Shown: positions 6,485-16,479, counted from the stretch's first letter. The stretch is 64,000 nucleotides of DNA from an uncultured Sphingomonadaceae bacterium (GCA_937873035.1 CALMVA010000025.1:62001-126000); one strand, 5' to 3'. Notes: a model not told the origin generated them from the letters alone. Numbers and translations: made by a program.

Positions 6485-9478
6485 GTGAAAAAGATCCAAA
6501 AGTTTTCAAGCCTGAAGGCTGGCGCTGCGCCGGTCGTTCTCGGCCTTGCGCTGCTCGCCGCTCCGGCGTTCGCGCAGACGGCTGAAGAAGATGTGGCTAC
6601 TGACGAAATCATCGTCACCGGCACGCTCATCTCGAATCCGAACCTCGACCGCTCGTCGCCGGTTCTGGCAACGACCGCCGATCAGATCGAACTCAAGCAG
6701 AACAACACGGCTGAAGACATTCTCCGTGAAATTCCGGGCATCGTGCCCTCGATCGGTTCTGCGGTGAACAACGGCAACGGCGGTGCGTCGTTCGTCAACC
6801 TTCGTGGCCTCGGCTCGAACCGCAACATCGTTCTCCTCGACGGCAGCCGTCTGGCTCCTGCTGAACTGAACGGCCGTTTCGACCTTAACAACGTTCCGAT
6901 CGCGCTCGTCGATCGCGTGGACGTTCTGACCGGCGGCGCTTCGACGACCTACGGCGCTGACGCGATTTCCGGCGTGGTGAACTTCATCACCAAGCAGGAC
7001 TTCTCCGGCATGGAAGTCAACCTGTCGAACCAGCTCACCGAAAAGGGCGACGGCAACTACTTCCGCGCTGACCTTACGCTGGGTGCAAACTTCGACGACG
7101 GCCGTGGCAACGTTGTGTTCGCGGTTGGCTATCAGCAGTCGGACCCGGTTTATCAGGGCGACCGTGCATTCTCGGTCGACCAGGTCGACTCGTTCACGGG
7201 CGGCGTCGGTGGTTCGGGCACGTCGGTTCCTTCGCGTTTCACCAACGTGAACGTTTCGGGCGCTGACTCGATCACCACGGGCTGCGGCGGCGCTGAGCAG
7301 CCGGCTTGTAACGCCGTTCAGGGCAACCGTCAGGTGACGGCAGCCGGTGGCGCGTTCCGCACCACCTCGGCGTTCGATCCGTTCAACTTCAACCCGTACA
7401 ACATCTTCCAGACGCCGTTCGAGCGCTTCAACATCTATGGCGCCGGTCGTTATGAAGTCAGCGATGCGATTGAAGTCTACACGCGCGGCATCTTCTCGAA
7501 GAACACCGTCAGCACGATCATCGCGCCGTCGGGTGCCTTCGGCATCTCGGTTGTCGTTCCGCTCAGCAACCCGTATCTGACGACGGCTCAGCGCAACGCG
7601 TTCTGCGCCTTCGACACCACGCCGGGTGTTGGCTACACGCCGCGCTTCGACGCAGCCACCTGCGCTGCTGCCGCAACCGCGACCAGCCCGACCGACCCGA
7701 ACTACCGCACCGTCACGACCACGCTGTCGCGTCGCGCGGTTGAATTCGGTCCGCGTATCTCGGACTTCACCACCACGTTCTTCGACTATAAGGTCGGCGC
7801 GCGCGGCGGCATCACCGACTCCATCAACTGGGATGTCTTCGGTGCCTATGGCGAATCGGAAAATATGCAGACCCAGCAGGGCTACTGGCTGAACAGCCGC
7901 GTCCGTCAGGCGCTGCTCGCCACCAACACCAACACCTGCTTGACCGACACCAACGGCTGCGTTCCGCTGAACGTGTTTGGTGCACAGGGTTCGATCACGC
8001 CTGCCATGAACGCGTTCCTGAGCGCAAACAGCCAGGTTTCGACGAAGACCTCGCTTGCTCAGGCTGGCGGCACGATCAACGGTGACGTTGGCTTCACCTC
8101 GCCCTGGGCGGGTGACTCGGTCGCGTTCGCGGTCGGTGGCGAATATCGCAAGTATCGCGCTTCGCAGGAATCCGATCTGCTCTCGCAGTCGGGCGATCTC
8201 GGTGGCGCCGGTGGCGCTGCGCCGAACATCGCGGGCGGCTACAACGTCTATGAAGCCTTCGGCGAAGTCGTTCTTCCGCTGGTTCAGGACAAGCCCTTCT
8301 TCCAGGATCTGACGCTTGAAGCTGGCATCCGTTATTCGGATTACAGCGTCGATGCAGCAGGTGCTGCGGGCTACAGCACGACGACCTGGAAGGCCGGCGG
8401 CAGCTGGACCCCGGTTGAAGGCATCAAGATTCGTGGTAACTTCGCTCACGCCGTGCGTGCGCCGAACATCGCGGAACTCTTCTCGCCGCAGAACACCGGC
8501 CTCACCAACCTTGCCAGCGACCCGTGCGCCGGCGCTGCGCCGACGACCAATGCCAATCTTGGTGCAGTCTGCGTTGCTCAGGGTGCGCTGCCTTCGCAGC
8601 TCGGCTCGATCATCAACGATCCGGCGGGCCAGGTGAACTCGACCGGCGGTGGCAACCTGAACATCGGCCCGGAAACGTCGAACAGCTACACCCTCGGTGC
8701 AGTGTTCACGCCCGCTCCGCGTCTCAGCCTGACGATCGATTACTACAACATCAAGATTAAGGGTGCGATCACGAACCCGACTCCTGATGACGTGATCGAC
8801 GCTTGCTTCGGCAACATCACGTCGGCCAGCGCAACTGACCCGGCTTGCACCAGCATCCGCCGCGATCCGTCGACGGGCGCGCTGTTCGGTGAAGCTTCGG
8901 TTGTCGCCGGTCTGCCGCAGACGCTGTCGAACCTCGGCCGCCTCTCGACCGACGGTGTTGACGTTGCCCTGAACTACTCGCGTGACCTTGGTTTCGCGAA
9001 CTGGTCGATGGCTGCCATCGGCAACTGGACGAACTCGTCCAAGTTCCAGGCGACCCCGACCTCGGTCAACCGTGACTGCGTCGGCCTCTATGGCGTGAAC
9101 TGCGGCTCGATCCAGCCGAAGTTCCAGTTCTCGGTTCGTAACACCTTCGACATCAACGACCTGGTCGAGCTTTCGGTCCTGTGGCGTTATATCGATGGCG
9201 TGAAGTATGAAGACGGTGACGCTTTCGTTGGCACGCTCAACGGCAAGCAGGTCGACTTCAACTCGATCCCGGCCGAACACTACTTCGACCTGACCAGCCG
9301 GTTCCACGTGTCGGATCAGGTGACCCTGACCTTCACCGTTCAGAACCTGCTGAACAACAAGCCGAAGGTTGTTGGTAACACGATCGGTTCCACCAGCTAC
9401 AACAGCGGTAACGTCTATCCGTCGACCTACGACGCGCTGGGCCGCCGCTACGGCATCGCAGCCAAGCTGCGCTTCTGA
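6485..9478 (+). CDS. TonB-dependent receptor, large, highly expressed type
   Basis: A 997-residue outer-membrane transporter. The GTG at 6485 is preferred as start: AAGGGA precedes it and a signal peptide follows (MKKIQKFSSLKAG...PAFAQ). A TonB-box-like DEIIVTG is followed by the plug domain (PGIVPSIGSAVNNGN ... LRGLGSNRNIVLLDGSRL ... VDVLTGGASTTYGADAISGVVNF) and a 22-strand barrel ending in an aromatic residue (KLRF). Twelve cysteines occur as six close pairs in barrel loops. Codon choice (CGT, GGT, GTT, GCT, AAC, TTC) differs from the neighbours and resembles a very highly expressed gene. The substrate is unknown; proteins of this type often import peptides, glycans or siderophores. Confidence 0.93.
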   Translation: MKKIQKFSSLKAGAAPVVLGLALLAAPAFAQTAEEDVATDEIIVTGTLISNPNLDRSSPVLATTADQIELKQNNTAEDILREIPGIVPSIGSAVNNGNGGASFVNLRGLGSNRNIVLLDGSRLAPAELNGRFDLNNVPIALVDRVDVLTGGASTTYGADAISGVVNFITKQDFSGMEVNLSNQLTEKGDGNYFRADLTLGANFDDGRGNVVFAVGYQQSDPVYQGDRAFSVDQVDSFTGGVGGSGTSVPSRFTNVNVSGADSITTGCGGAEQPACNAVQGNRQVTAAGGAFRTTSAFDPFNFNPYNIFQTPFERFNIYGAGRYEVSDAIEVYTRGIFSKNTVSTIIAPSGAFGISVVVPLSNPYLTTAQRNAFCAFDTTPGVGYTPRFDAATCAAAATATSPTDPNYRTVTTTLSRRAVEFGPRISDFTTTFFDYKVGARGGITDSINWDVFGAYGESENMQTQQGYWLNSRVRQALLATNTNTCLTDTNGCVPLNVFGAQGSITPAMNAFLSANSQVSTKTSLAQAGGTINGDVGFTSPWAGDSVAFAVGGEYRKYRASQESDLLSQSGDLGGAGGAAPNIAGGYNVYEAFGEVVLPLVQDKPFFQDLTLEAGIRYSDYSVDAAGAAGYSTTTWKAGGSWTPVEGIKIRGNFAHAVRAPNIAELFSPQNTGLTNLASDPCAGAAPTTNANLGAVCVAQGALPSQLGSIINDPAGQVNSTGGGNLNIGPETSNSYTLGAVFTPAPRLSLTIDYYNIKIKGAITNPTPDDVIDACFGNITSASATDPACTSIRRDPSTGALFGEASVVAGLPQTLSNLGRLSTDGVDVALNYSRDLGFANWSMAAIGNWTNSSKFQATPTSVNRDCVGLYGVNCGSIQPKFQFSVRNTFDINDLVELSVLWRYIDGVKYEDGDAFVGTLNGKQVDFNSIPAEHYFDLTSRFHVSDQVTLTFTVQNLLNNKPKVVGNTIGSTSYNSGNVYPSTYDALGRRYGIAAKLRF

Positions 9479-9503
9479 TCGCTCACGCGACTGTGAAGTG
9501 GGA

Positions 9504-9535
9504 AGGGTCGGCAGAAATGCCGGCCCTTTCTTTTT
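9504..9535 (+). terminator. Rho-independent terminator of the large TonB receptor gene
   Basis: A 10-bp stem (AGGGTCGGCA at 9504-9513 with TGCCGGCCCT at 9518-9527, one G-U pair) closed by a GAAA tetraloop and followed by TTCTTTTT. It lies 26 bp after the stop codon. Confidence 0.9.
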
Positions 9536-9660
9536 GTGCGGATGACGCGTCAGCGCATCGCGGATGTGCCGTCAGTCAGAAATGAGCGCGGATGTGATGT
9601 GGCAGGTGATGGAATGTCAGGCCGGGCGGTGCGGCTCCATGGTGCGCTAGTCTAACGCTG

Positions 9661-10686
9661 CTACAATGCGGCGGGCAGCTCCATCGGGATGCCGCTATTG
9701 GCGGCAATGACACCCGCCCATTCGGCCACCTTCGCCACCTCATCTGCATGAAGCTGCGCGCCCTGTGCAGCGTCTCTCGATCGCTGGCCGGAGGCAAAAT
9801 CAGCGCCCGTTTTCGCGTTGCGGCCAAAGATCGGCCCTGCCGCAATTTCACGGGCCTCCCCGGTCGTCAGGGCAACGCCGAAATGCTGTGCGAGGGCAGA
9901 TGATATTTCCGCGGGCCGCGCGACGAGGGCATCGCTATTGAGCGTGGCAACGCGTGCGCCAAAGCGTTGCGTAAGCGTCGTGAACTGCTGATGCTGGGCG
10001 AGCCAGCCGACGGCGGCAATCTGAATATCGGTCAGCGACATATAGCTTGCCGGATCGATGCCAAGCCCGACCATGTTTTCGCGCACAAGCTTTCCAAACA
10101 GGTCGCGGACCCACAACCGCCCCCACATTCCCTTGCGCGCGATTGACGCAAGATAGTCCGTCAAGGGGGCGTGGATGAGCAAAGCGCGCGCTTCAGGGCG
10201 CATTGTCAAAATGCCCGGTATCAAGCCGTTGACCACATTGGACGGCTTTACAATCACCGCCTCGCCGGGGGTGAAAGGTCGCGCCAGCAGGCCAAGCGCG
10301 CCGTCCAGAACCTGAGCGACCTTCGCGCCATCGGGGCGCTGATGCCGCCACCCGGTAATGTCGTTCAGCAGAACCGGCTCTTTCAGTCCCATCGATCGGC
10401 CCGGCAGGTCAAACAACCGTGCCAGCAGAGTTGAACAGCAAAATGCCGAATGAAAGATGAAATGGATGGGGGCAGGGCGCGGCCGCACGCGCATCACATC
10501 ATCCCGCCGCAGAATGATCGGCTGTTTTCCGGCCAGATATTCGTCGGTCAGAAACGGGGCTGCCGCGTGTTCTGCCCGTGAGACCGGGACGAAATGAAAC
10601 GCGTCATGGCCGGGATCATATCGATGCGCCAGCATCTCGGCATCCGCGACGATCACTGCAATGTCGATGGAGGCTGGCCCTGTCAT
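9661..10686 (-). CDS. Sulfotransferase-like P-loop protein of unknown substrate
   Basis: A 341-residue protein with sulfotransferase-like features: residues 78-88 (FHSAFCCSTLL) resemble the 5'-phosphosulfate-binding loop at the end of strand 1, and LKEP at 101-104 resembles the KDP/KEP that follows it. The usual RSGT of the PAPS loop is not present, so real sulfotransferase activity is uncertain. No signal peptide is visible. It diverges from the TPR-aspartyl hydroxylase gene (86 bp between starts). This pairing next to a TonB receptor suggests related roles, by inference only. Confidence 0.6.
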   Translation of the reverse strand: MTGPASIDIAVIVADAEMLAHRYDPGHDAFHFVPVSRAEHAAAPFLTDEYLAGKQPIILRRDDVMRVRPRPAPIHFIFHSAFCCSTLLARLFDLPGRSMGLKEPVLLNDITGWRHQRPDGAKVAQVLDGALGLLARPFTPGEAVIVKPSNVVNGLIPGILTMRPEARALLIHAPLTDYLASIARKGMWGRLWVRDLFGKLVRENMVGLGIDPASYMSLTDIQIAAVGWLAQHQQFTTLTQRFGARVATLNSDALVARPAEISSALAQHFGVALTTGEAREIAAGPIFGRNAKTGADFASGQRSRDAAQGAQLHADEVAKVAEWAGVIAANSGIPMELPAAL

Positions 10687-10772
10687 GAAAGTTCACCTTT
10701 GCATGGGCGCAATATCATGACAAGCGGCCAGATCATTTGTGCGCGGCAGAGGTTGTGCTAGTCGTTGCATCG

Positions 10773-12056
10773 ATGAGCATCACCGCAAATTCCGCGACTG
10801 CTGAAAAGGCAGGTCAGTTGTTCCAGCAAGCTGTTGAGGCGCGACGGCAGGGCGATCTTGCACAGACAAAGCGCCTTTTGGATGAGGTGCTGGTGTTTGT
10901 TCCGGCGCAGCCTCAGGCGCTCAATATGCGGGCAATGCTGGCGCTCCAATCGGGCGATGCCGAAGCGGCGCTCAGTGACTTTGAGCGGGCGGTTGAGGCT
11001 GACCCCAACGAGCCGACATTGAGGATGAACATCGCCTCGGCGCAACGCGCACTTGGCGATGATGAGGGAGAGCGCCGCGCCTTGCAGCAGGCGATCGACA
11101 TCGATCAGCGCCAGATCATGGCGCAGCTGCGGCTGGCAGAACTGCAAGAGCGTCTCGATGAACGCCAGAATGCGTCAGACAGCTGGAGCAAGGTCGTTGC
11201 GCTTGTGGCAATGCTCGATACGGTTCCTCAGGGCCTCGCCGATGCCGCCGCGCATGGCCGCGCTTATGTGGAACAGCACCGCGCGCAATTTGCCGACAAG
11301 ATCGAGCAGGGGCTGATCACGGAGCTGGCCGACGCGGATGAAACCGCCAGACGGCGCTTTCAGGCGTGTCTTGACCGTGAGTTCGGGCGGCGAACGATTT
11401 ACGCCAATCAATGTTCGGGCATCCATTATCCCTTTCTACCGGCAGATGAATATTTTGATCGCAAACACTTCCCGTGGTTCGCGGAACTCGAAGCGCGCAC
11501 TGACGCCATTCGGCGGGAGTTTCTGGCGCTTTACGAAGGTGCCAAGGGCAATATTCGCCCCTATGTAAGTCAGGATCCCGGCACGCCGGAGAATAAATGG
11601 ACTGCGCTCAATGACTCGCTGGATTGGGGCGCCTGTTTTCTCTGGGAATATGGCGTGCGCAATGAGGCGGTATGTGCGCTTTGCCCTGAAACCGCAGCCG
11701 CAATTGATGCCATCCCGCGCGCGGACATTCCCGGCAGGGCCCCCTCGGCATTTTTTTCGCTCCTGAAACCGCACAGCCACATTCCGCCGCATACGGGCGT
11801 CACCAATACGCGCGCGATCATCCATCTGCCGCTGATCGTTCCGCCCGGCTGTGCCTTCCGTGTGGGTGGTGAAACCCGCGTGTGGGAAGAGGGCAAGGCC
11901 TTCGCCTTTGACGATTCAATCGACCATGAGGCCTGGAATAATAGCGACCAATTGCGCGTGATATTGATCCTTGATGTCTGGAATCCGCATTTGTCGGTTG
12001 CGGAGCAGCAGTTGTTGAGGCAGTTTTATGCGATTGCTGACGCCAACAGACAGTAG
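10773..12056 (+). CDS. TPR-containing aspartyl/asparaginyl beta-hydroxylase
   Basis: A 427-residue protein. Residues 10-140 form tetratricopeptide repeats (AGQLFQQAVEARRQGD..., AEAALSDFERAVEADPNEP...), and the C-terminal 200 residues are an Asp_Arg_Hydrox domain, an Fe(II)/2-oxoglutarate oxygenase. The iron ligands are probably His336 or His340 in HIPPHTG and His385 in DHEAWN, with an arginine in RVILILD for 2-oxoglutarate. Related enzymes hydroxylate Asp or Asn in proteins or small molecules. ATG 10773 is used because residues upstream are not TPR-like. A small exported protein gene follows 28 bp downstream. Confidence 0.85.
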   Translation: MSITANSATAEKAGQLFQQAVEARRQGDLAQTKRLLDEVLVFVPAQPQALNMRAMLALQSGDAEAALSDFERAVEADPNEPTLRMNIASAQRALGDDEGERRALQQAIDIDQRQIMAQLRLAELQERLDERQNASDSWSKVVALVAMLDTVPQGLADAAAHGRAYVEQHRAQFADKIEQGLITELADADETARRRFQACLDREFGRRTIYANQCSGIHYPFLPADEYFDRKHFPWFAELEARTDAIRREFLALYEGAKGNIRPYVSQDPGTPENKWTALNDSLDWGACFLWEYGVRNEAVCALCPETAAAIDAIPRADIPGRAPSAFFSLLKPHSHIPPHTGVTNTRAIIHLPLIVPPGCAFRVGGETRVWEEGKAFAFDDSIDHEAWNNSDQLRVILILDVWNPHLSVAEQQLLRQFYAIADANRQ

Positions 12057-12084
12057 GTTGGCGGCTTTTGTCAGGAGATTAAAA

Positions 12085-12339
12085 GTGCGTATTCTTAATG
12101 CTGCGATTGCCGTCGCATTGCTGTCGTCCGGCACGGTGATGGCAGAAAAGCCTGCAAAGCTTGACCGTAGCGATCCCAATGCGGTGCGCTGCAAAAGCCT
12201 GAAAGTTACTGGTTCGCTGGTGAAGCGCGAACGCATCTGCCGCACCAATGCGGAATGGCGCGCGTCGAGCGATCAGGAAAACCGTGACGCCGAAAATCTT
12301 ATCGAACGCTCGCGTTCCGGCATGAACCCCAACGGCTGA
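12085..12339 (+). CDS. Small exported two-cysteine protein
   Basis: An 84-residue protein starting at GTG 12085 behind AGGAG. It has a signal peptide (MRILNAAIAVALLSSGTVMA), then a short basic and acidic domain with two cysteines in the pattern RCKSLKVTGSLVKRERICRTNAEW. This spacing recurs in small sphingomonad exported proteins of unknown function and would allow one disulfide. It is followed directly by a strong terminator. It may be cotranscribed with the aspartyl hydroxylase gene. Confidence 0.7.
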   Translation: MRILNAAIAVALLSSGTVMAEKPAKLDRSDPNAVRCKSLKVTGSLVKRERICRTNAEWRASSDQENRDAENLIERSRSGMNPNG

Positions 12340-12343
12340 TTCA

Positions 12344-12386
12344 AGGCCCCCTCCCCATCGAAGCCGATGGGGAGGGGGCCTTTCCT
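12344..12386 (+). terminator. Strong terminator between converging genes
   Basis: A perfect 17-bp stem (12344-12360 with 12365-12381) closed by AAGC and followed by TTCCTC. It lies directly after the 84-residue protein gene and within 5 bp of the clpB stop codon. The symmetric stem may also serve clpB, although no T-run is seen on the minus strand. Confidence 0.75.
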
Positions 12387-14959
12387 CAACTCAACTCAAG
12401 CTGACCATCGCCCTCATCGACGTGCACTGTTGTGCCGTCGGGAACGTTGCCGCGCAGGATCATGTCGGCGAGCGGGTCTTGCAGATATTTCTGCACCGCC
12501 CGCTTCAAGGGCCGTGCCCCATAAACGGGGTCGTAGCCCACTCGCCCAAGCCAGGCGCGCGCGGCGTCGGTCAGGTCGAGCTTCACCTTGCGTTCGGCGA
12601 GCAGTTTGCCGACGCGGCCCACCTGAATGTCCACAATCGGTCCCATATGCTCGGCGCCCAGCCGGTGGAAGAGAATGATCTCGTCCAGCCGGTTGAGGAA
12701 TTCGGGGCGGAAATGCCCGCGCACAATGTCCATCACCTGCGGCTCGACGCTCTCCACGCTCTCGCCTTCGCCCAGCCCCGCGATGAACTGCGAGCCAAGG
12801 TTTGAGGTGAGCACGATGATCGTGTTGGTAAAGTCCACCGTGCGGCCCTGACCATCAGTCAGGCGGCCATCATCCAGCACTTGCAGCAGCACGTTGAACA
12901 CATCGCCATGCGCCTTTTCCACCTCGTCGAACAGCACGACCTGATAAGGCCTGCGCCGCACGGCTTCGGTCAGCACGCCGCCTTCTTCATAGCCGACATA
13001 GCCCGGCGGTGCACCGATGAGCCGCGCGACCGAGTGTTTCTCCATAAACTCCGACATATCGATGCGGACCATTGCGGTATCGTCATCGAACATGAAGCCG
13101 GCGAGTGCCTTGGTCAGTTCGGTCTTGCCGACGCCCGTCGGCCCCAGAAACAGGAAGCTGCCGAGCGGGCGATTGGGATCTTGCAGCCCCGCCCGCGCAC
13201 GGCGGACCGCGGTGGAGACGGCCTTTACCGCCTCGGCCTGTCCAATGACACGCTTGCCCAGCTCCTGCTCCATCTGGAGCAGTTTTTCGCGCTCGCCCTC
13301 CAGCATCTTGTCAACGGGAATTCCCGTCCAGCGCGAGACGATGGAGGCAATGTCATCCTGCGTCACTTCCTCGCGCAGCATCGCGCCTTCCGCGGCGCCT
13401 TGTGCATCTTCAAGCTGCTTTTCGAGCGCCGGGATCGTGCCGTAGGAAAGCTCGCCCGCCTTGGCCAGATCGCCCATACGCTGTGCCTGATCGAGCTGGC
13501 TGCGGGCGGCATCAAGCTGTTCCTTGATGCGTGCTTCGGCGTTGATCTTATCCTTTTCGGCCTGCCAACGCTGCGTGAGCGAGGCGGATTGCTCCTCAAA
13601 ATTGGCCAGCTCGCCCTTCAGTGTTTCCAGCCGGTCCTTCGACGCCGCGTCGGTTTCCTTCTCCAACGCGAGCTGCTCGATCTTGAGCTGGATGATCTTG
13701 CGGTCGAGCGTTTCAATCTCTTCCGGCTTTGATTCCACTTCCATGCGGATGCGGCTCGCAGCCTCGTCCATCAGGTCGATCGCCTTGTCGGGCAGGAAAC
13801 GGTCGGTAATGTAGCGATTGGAGAGCGTGGCCGCCGCCACCAGCGCGCCATCGGTGATGCGCACGCCGTGGTGCAGCTCGTATTTTTCCTTGAGGCCACG
13901 CAGGATCGAGATCGTGTCTTCCACCGTCGGCTCGCCCACGAAGACGGGCTGGAAGCGCCGCTGGAGGGCTGCGTCCTTTTCCACATATTTGCGATATTCA
14001 TCGAGCGTGGTCGCGCCGATGCAGTGCAGTTCGCCACGCGCCAAAGCAGGCTTGAGCAAATTAGAGGCATCCATCGCGCCATCGGTTTTGCCAGCGCCAA
14101 TCAGCGTGTGCATCTCGTCGATGAAGAGCACCACTTGCCCTTCGGCGGCCTTCACCTCGTCGAGCACGCCTTTCAGCCGCTCTTCAAACTCGCCGCGATA
14201 TTTGGCACCCGCGATGAGCGCGCCCATGTCGAGCGCCATCAGCGTGCGGTCCTTGAGCGTATCGGGCACGTCGCCATTGGCGATGCGCAGCGCAAGGCCC
14301 TCGGCAATCGCGGTCTTGCCGACGCCGGGATCACCGATCAGCACGGGGTTGTTCTTGGTGCGGCGCGCAAGGATCTGCACGGTGCGACGGATCTCCTCGT
14401 CGCGGCCAATCACGGGATCAAGCTTGCCGTCGCGCGCCGCCTCGGTCAGATCGCGGGCGAATTTCTTCAAGGCGTCATAGCGGTCTTCGGCGGATGCCGT
14501 ATCCGCCGTCTTGCCCTTGCGCAGTTCGTTGATCGCGGCGTTGAGCGTTTCCGCCTTGAGACCTGCCTTGGCAAGCGCCTTGCCCGCTTCGGTTGTGCCA
14601 GACAGTGTGAGGGCGAGCAAAAGCCGCTCCACAGTGACGAAGCTGTCGCCCGCCTTTGCGGCGATCTGCTCAGCCTGATCGAGCACGCGAACAAGATCAT
14701 TGTCGAGGCCGGGCGGCTGGTTCGCACCAGAGCCGGAGACGGCGGGAATTTTTGCAAGCGCGGCATCTGTTTCGCGCGTCGCGGCAGCGGCATCCGCGCC
14801 TGCGGCCTTGATAAGCCCGGCACACATACCTTCATTGTCTTCCAGCAGCGCCTTTAACAGATGCTCCGGCGCGATCCGCTGGTGGTTGAGGCGGATGGCA
14901 ACGGTCTGGGCCGATTGCAGAAAACCCTTCGCACGGTCAGTGAATTTTTCGAGGTTCAT
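12386..14959 (-). CDS. clpB: ATP-dependent disaggregase ClpB
   Basis: An 857-residue Hsp104/ClpB chaperone that resolubilises aggregated proteins with DnaK. It has, in order, an N-terminal repeat domain ([18 protein letters not shown]), nucleotide-binding domain 1 ([15 protein letters not shown], pore loop [12 protein letters not shown]), the coiled-coil M domain (about residues 400-530) and nucleotide-binding domain 2 ([24 protein letters not shown] pore loop, [11 protein letters not shown]). The length matches the family, so it is complete. A candidate heat-shock promoter lies 30-56 bp upstream. Confidence 0.97.
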   Translation of the reverse strand: MNLEKFTDRAKGFLQSAQTVAIRLNHQRIAPEHLLKALLEDNEGMCAGLIKAAGADAAAATRETDAALAKIPAVSGSGANQPPGLDNDLVRVLDQAEQIAAKAGDSFVTVERLLLALTLSGTTEAGKALAKAGLKAETLNAAINELRKGKTADTASAEDRYDALKKFARDLTEAARDGKLDPVIGRDEEIRRTVQILARRTKNNPVLIGDPGVGKTAIAEGLALRIANGDVPDTLKDRTLMALDMGALIAGAKYRGEFEERLKGVLDEVKAAEGQVVLFIDEMHTLIGAGKTDGAMDASNLLKPALARGELHCIGATTLDEYRKYVEKDAALQRRFQPVFVGEPTVEDTISILRGLKEKYELHHGVRITDGALVAAATLSNRYITDRFLPDKAIDLMDEAASRIRMEVESKPEEIETLDRKIIQLKIEQLALEKETDAASKDRLETLKGELANFEEQSASLTQRWQAEKDKINAEARIKEQLDAARSQLDQAQRMGDLAKAGELSYGTIPALEKQLEDAQGAAEGAMLREEVTQDDIASIVSRWTGIPVDKMLEGEREKLLQMEQELGKRVIGQAEAVKAVSTAVRRARAGLQDPNRPLGSFLFLGPTGVGKTELTKALAGFMFDDDTAMVRIDMSEFMEKHSVARLIGAPPGYVGYEEGGVLTEAVRRRPYQVVLFDEVEKAHGDVFNVLLQVLDDGRLTDGQGRTVDFTNTIIVLTSNLGSQFIAGLGEGESVESVEPQVMDIVRGHFRPEFLNRLDEIILFHRLGAEHMGPIVDIQVGRVGKLLAERKVKLDLTDAARAWLGRVGYDPVYGARPLKRAVQKYLQDPLADMILRGNVPDGTTVHVDEGDGQLELS

Positions 14960-14987
14960 GGGCGTTCCCCCTTCCTTTCACCACAGG

Positions 14988-15015
14988 ATGTAGTGTTGCA
15001 TAATCGCCACACAAG
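14988..15015 (-). promoter_or_regulatory. Candidate RpoH (sigma-32) promoter of clpB
   Basis: Read on the minus strand, CTTGTGT (complement of 15009-15015) is followed after 13 bases by CACTACAT (complement of 14988-14995). This fits the sigma-32 pattern of a CTTG-type -35 and a degenerate CCCCATNT -10 with 13-14 bp spacing. It ends 29 bp before the clpB ATG. Confidence 0.5.
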
Positions 15016-15032
15016 GGGGCCGTTGCGCTTTA

Positions 15033-16382
15033 TCAGTTTGGCGGGGTTGATGCTGCCCGCGTCTCCCCCGTTGCCAGCCGACGGATGAGGTCGCGCGCCG
15101 GGCCAAGCGCCCGTGTCACCAGCAGCGCAGCGGGCGGAAGTGTCAGGCAGGCGGTGATCGCCAGCCCCTCTCCCAACCGGGCAGGGCTGCCGAGCAGTTG
15201 CTCTGTGAGCAACGCCGTCATCACTGGGCCAAGGCCAAGGCCGATCAGATTGGCGCAGAGCATATAGACAGCAGCGGCCTGCCCCCGGATGGGGGCGGGG
15301 GCAATCATCTGCATGGTCGCGCCTTGCAGCCCGCCATGCAACGAGATGATGAAGATGGCGAGCGCCAGCAGCGCGAGGCTGAGGCTCTTGTCGGCAACCA
15401 GCATGGCCGAGATGAAGAGCGGCGCCTGCACGATGATGGAGAACAGCGTGACGCGCAGCGGCGCCTCCGGCTTGCCACGTCGACCCAGTGCGTCTGACGC
15501 TGCCCCGCCGACGAGCATCCCCGCCGTGCCGCCGATCAGCAGCATCAGACCCATGGCGAGGCCGGTTTCTCCAGGGCCAAGGCCGTGGCTGCGCATCAGA
15601 AAGGCGGGCACCCATGTTACGAGCGCATAGCTGGGGATGACCATGAGCGAATAGCCGAACAAAATGGGCAAAACCGCGCGGCGCTCTTCGATAATCCACC
15701 GCAGGACGATCAAGAAACCCGGCGCATCGGCCTTGGTGCGGCCGCTGCGTCCCGGCTCGCGGATCGTCAGGATGAGCAGCGCCACCAGCAGCCCGGCCAG
15801 CCCGACGACGACAAATGCCGATTGCCATGGGCGCAACAGGCCGAGCAGCGGAACAAGGATATCGCCCTTGGCCTGAAGCGCGTGGACAGCCGCGCCGCCA
15901 ACCAGCATGGCGATGCCGCCGCCGATGGACACGCCAGAGGCATAGATGCCCGTTGCCACCCCCAGTTCTTCGCGGCGAAAATAGTCAGGCAACAGCGAGT
16001 AGGTGGCTGGCGTCAACGTCGCCTCGCCAATGCCTACGCCCACGCGCGCTAGGAAGAGCTGGACAAAGGATCGGGCCAAGCCGCACGCTGCGGTTGCAGC
16101 ACTCCAGAAGAGGATACCAAAAAAGATGAGCCGCGGGCGCTGGACCCGGTCGGCCAGCCAGCCACAGGGCAGGCCGAGCAGCGTATAGAACAGCGCGAAG
16201 GCAAAGCCGGACAACAGGCTCAGTTCTACATCGCTTGCGTGCAGGTCTTGCTTGATCGGTTCGACCAGAAGGCCAAGGATCGTGCGATCGACAAAGGCGC
16301 TGATATAGGCCAGCAGCAGCACGGCGAGCACATACCAGCGGTAAATGCCAGGGCGGGTTGCAGGGGTTGTGTCAGCGTGCAT
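15033..16382 (-). CDS. MFS transporter, spinster-like family
   Basis: A 449-residue inner-membrane protein with twelve predicted helices. It has the MFS signature between TM2 and TM3 (GLPCGWLADRVQRP) and the D-R pair in TM1 (YISAFVDRTILGLLVEPIKQDL) typical of the bacterial spinster-like group often linked to catabolic clusters. ATG 16382 is chosen: GGAG lies 8 bases upstream, whereas the GTG at 16391 overlaps it. It diverges from a MarR regulator gene (97 bp), so that regulator may control it. The cargo is unknown; an acid or aromatic related to the adjacent catabolic island is plausible. Confidence 0.85.
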   Translation of the reverse strand: MHADTTPATRPGIYRWYVLAVLLLAYISAFVDRTILGLLVEPIKQDLHASDVELSLLSGFAFALFYTLLGLPCGWLADRVQRPRLIFFGILFWSAATAACGLARSFVQLFLARVGVGIGEATLTPATYSLLPDYFRREELGVATGIYASGVSIGGGIAMLVGGAAVHALQAKGDILVPLLGLLRPWQSAFVVVGLAGLLVALLILTIREPGRSGRTKADAPGFLIVLRWIIEERRAVLPILFGYSLMVIPSYALVTWVPAFLMRSHGLGPGETGLAMGLMLLIGGTAGMLVGGAASDALGRRGKPEAPLRVTLFSIIVQAPLFISAMLVADKSLSLALLALAIFIISLHGGLQGATMQMIAPAPIRGQAAAVYMLCANLIGLGLGPVMTALLTEQLLGSPARLGEGLAITACLTLPPAALLVTRALGPARDLIRRLATGETRAASTPPN

Positions 16383-16479
16383 CTTCGGCACTCCGTTCTT
16401 GTGTGATATTGCCAGTGAGGCCGCATCGGGGCATGAGCGTTGCCACTGCCGGCCCGGACGGGCCAGATTGTTTGCGTTG

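Noticed and set aside
6506-9307. A 933-codon open frame on the minus strand opposite the large TonB receptor
   Set aside because: It mirrors the strongly biased codons of the real gene, is rich in Arg and Val without any fold signature, and has no ribosome site. It is a shadow.
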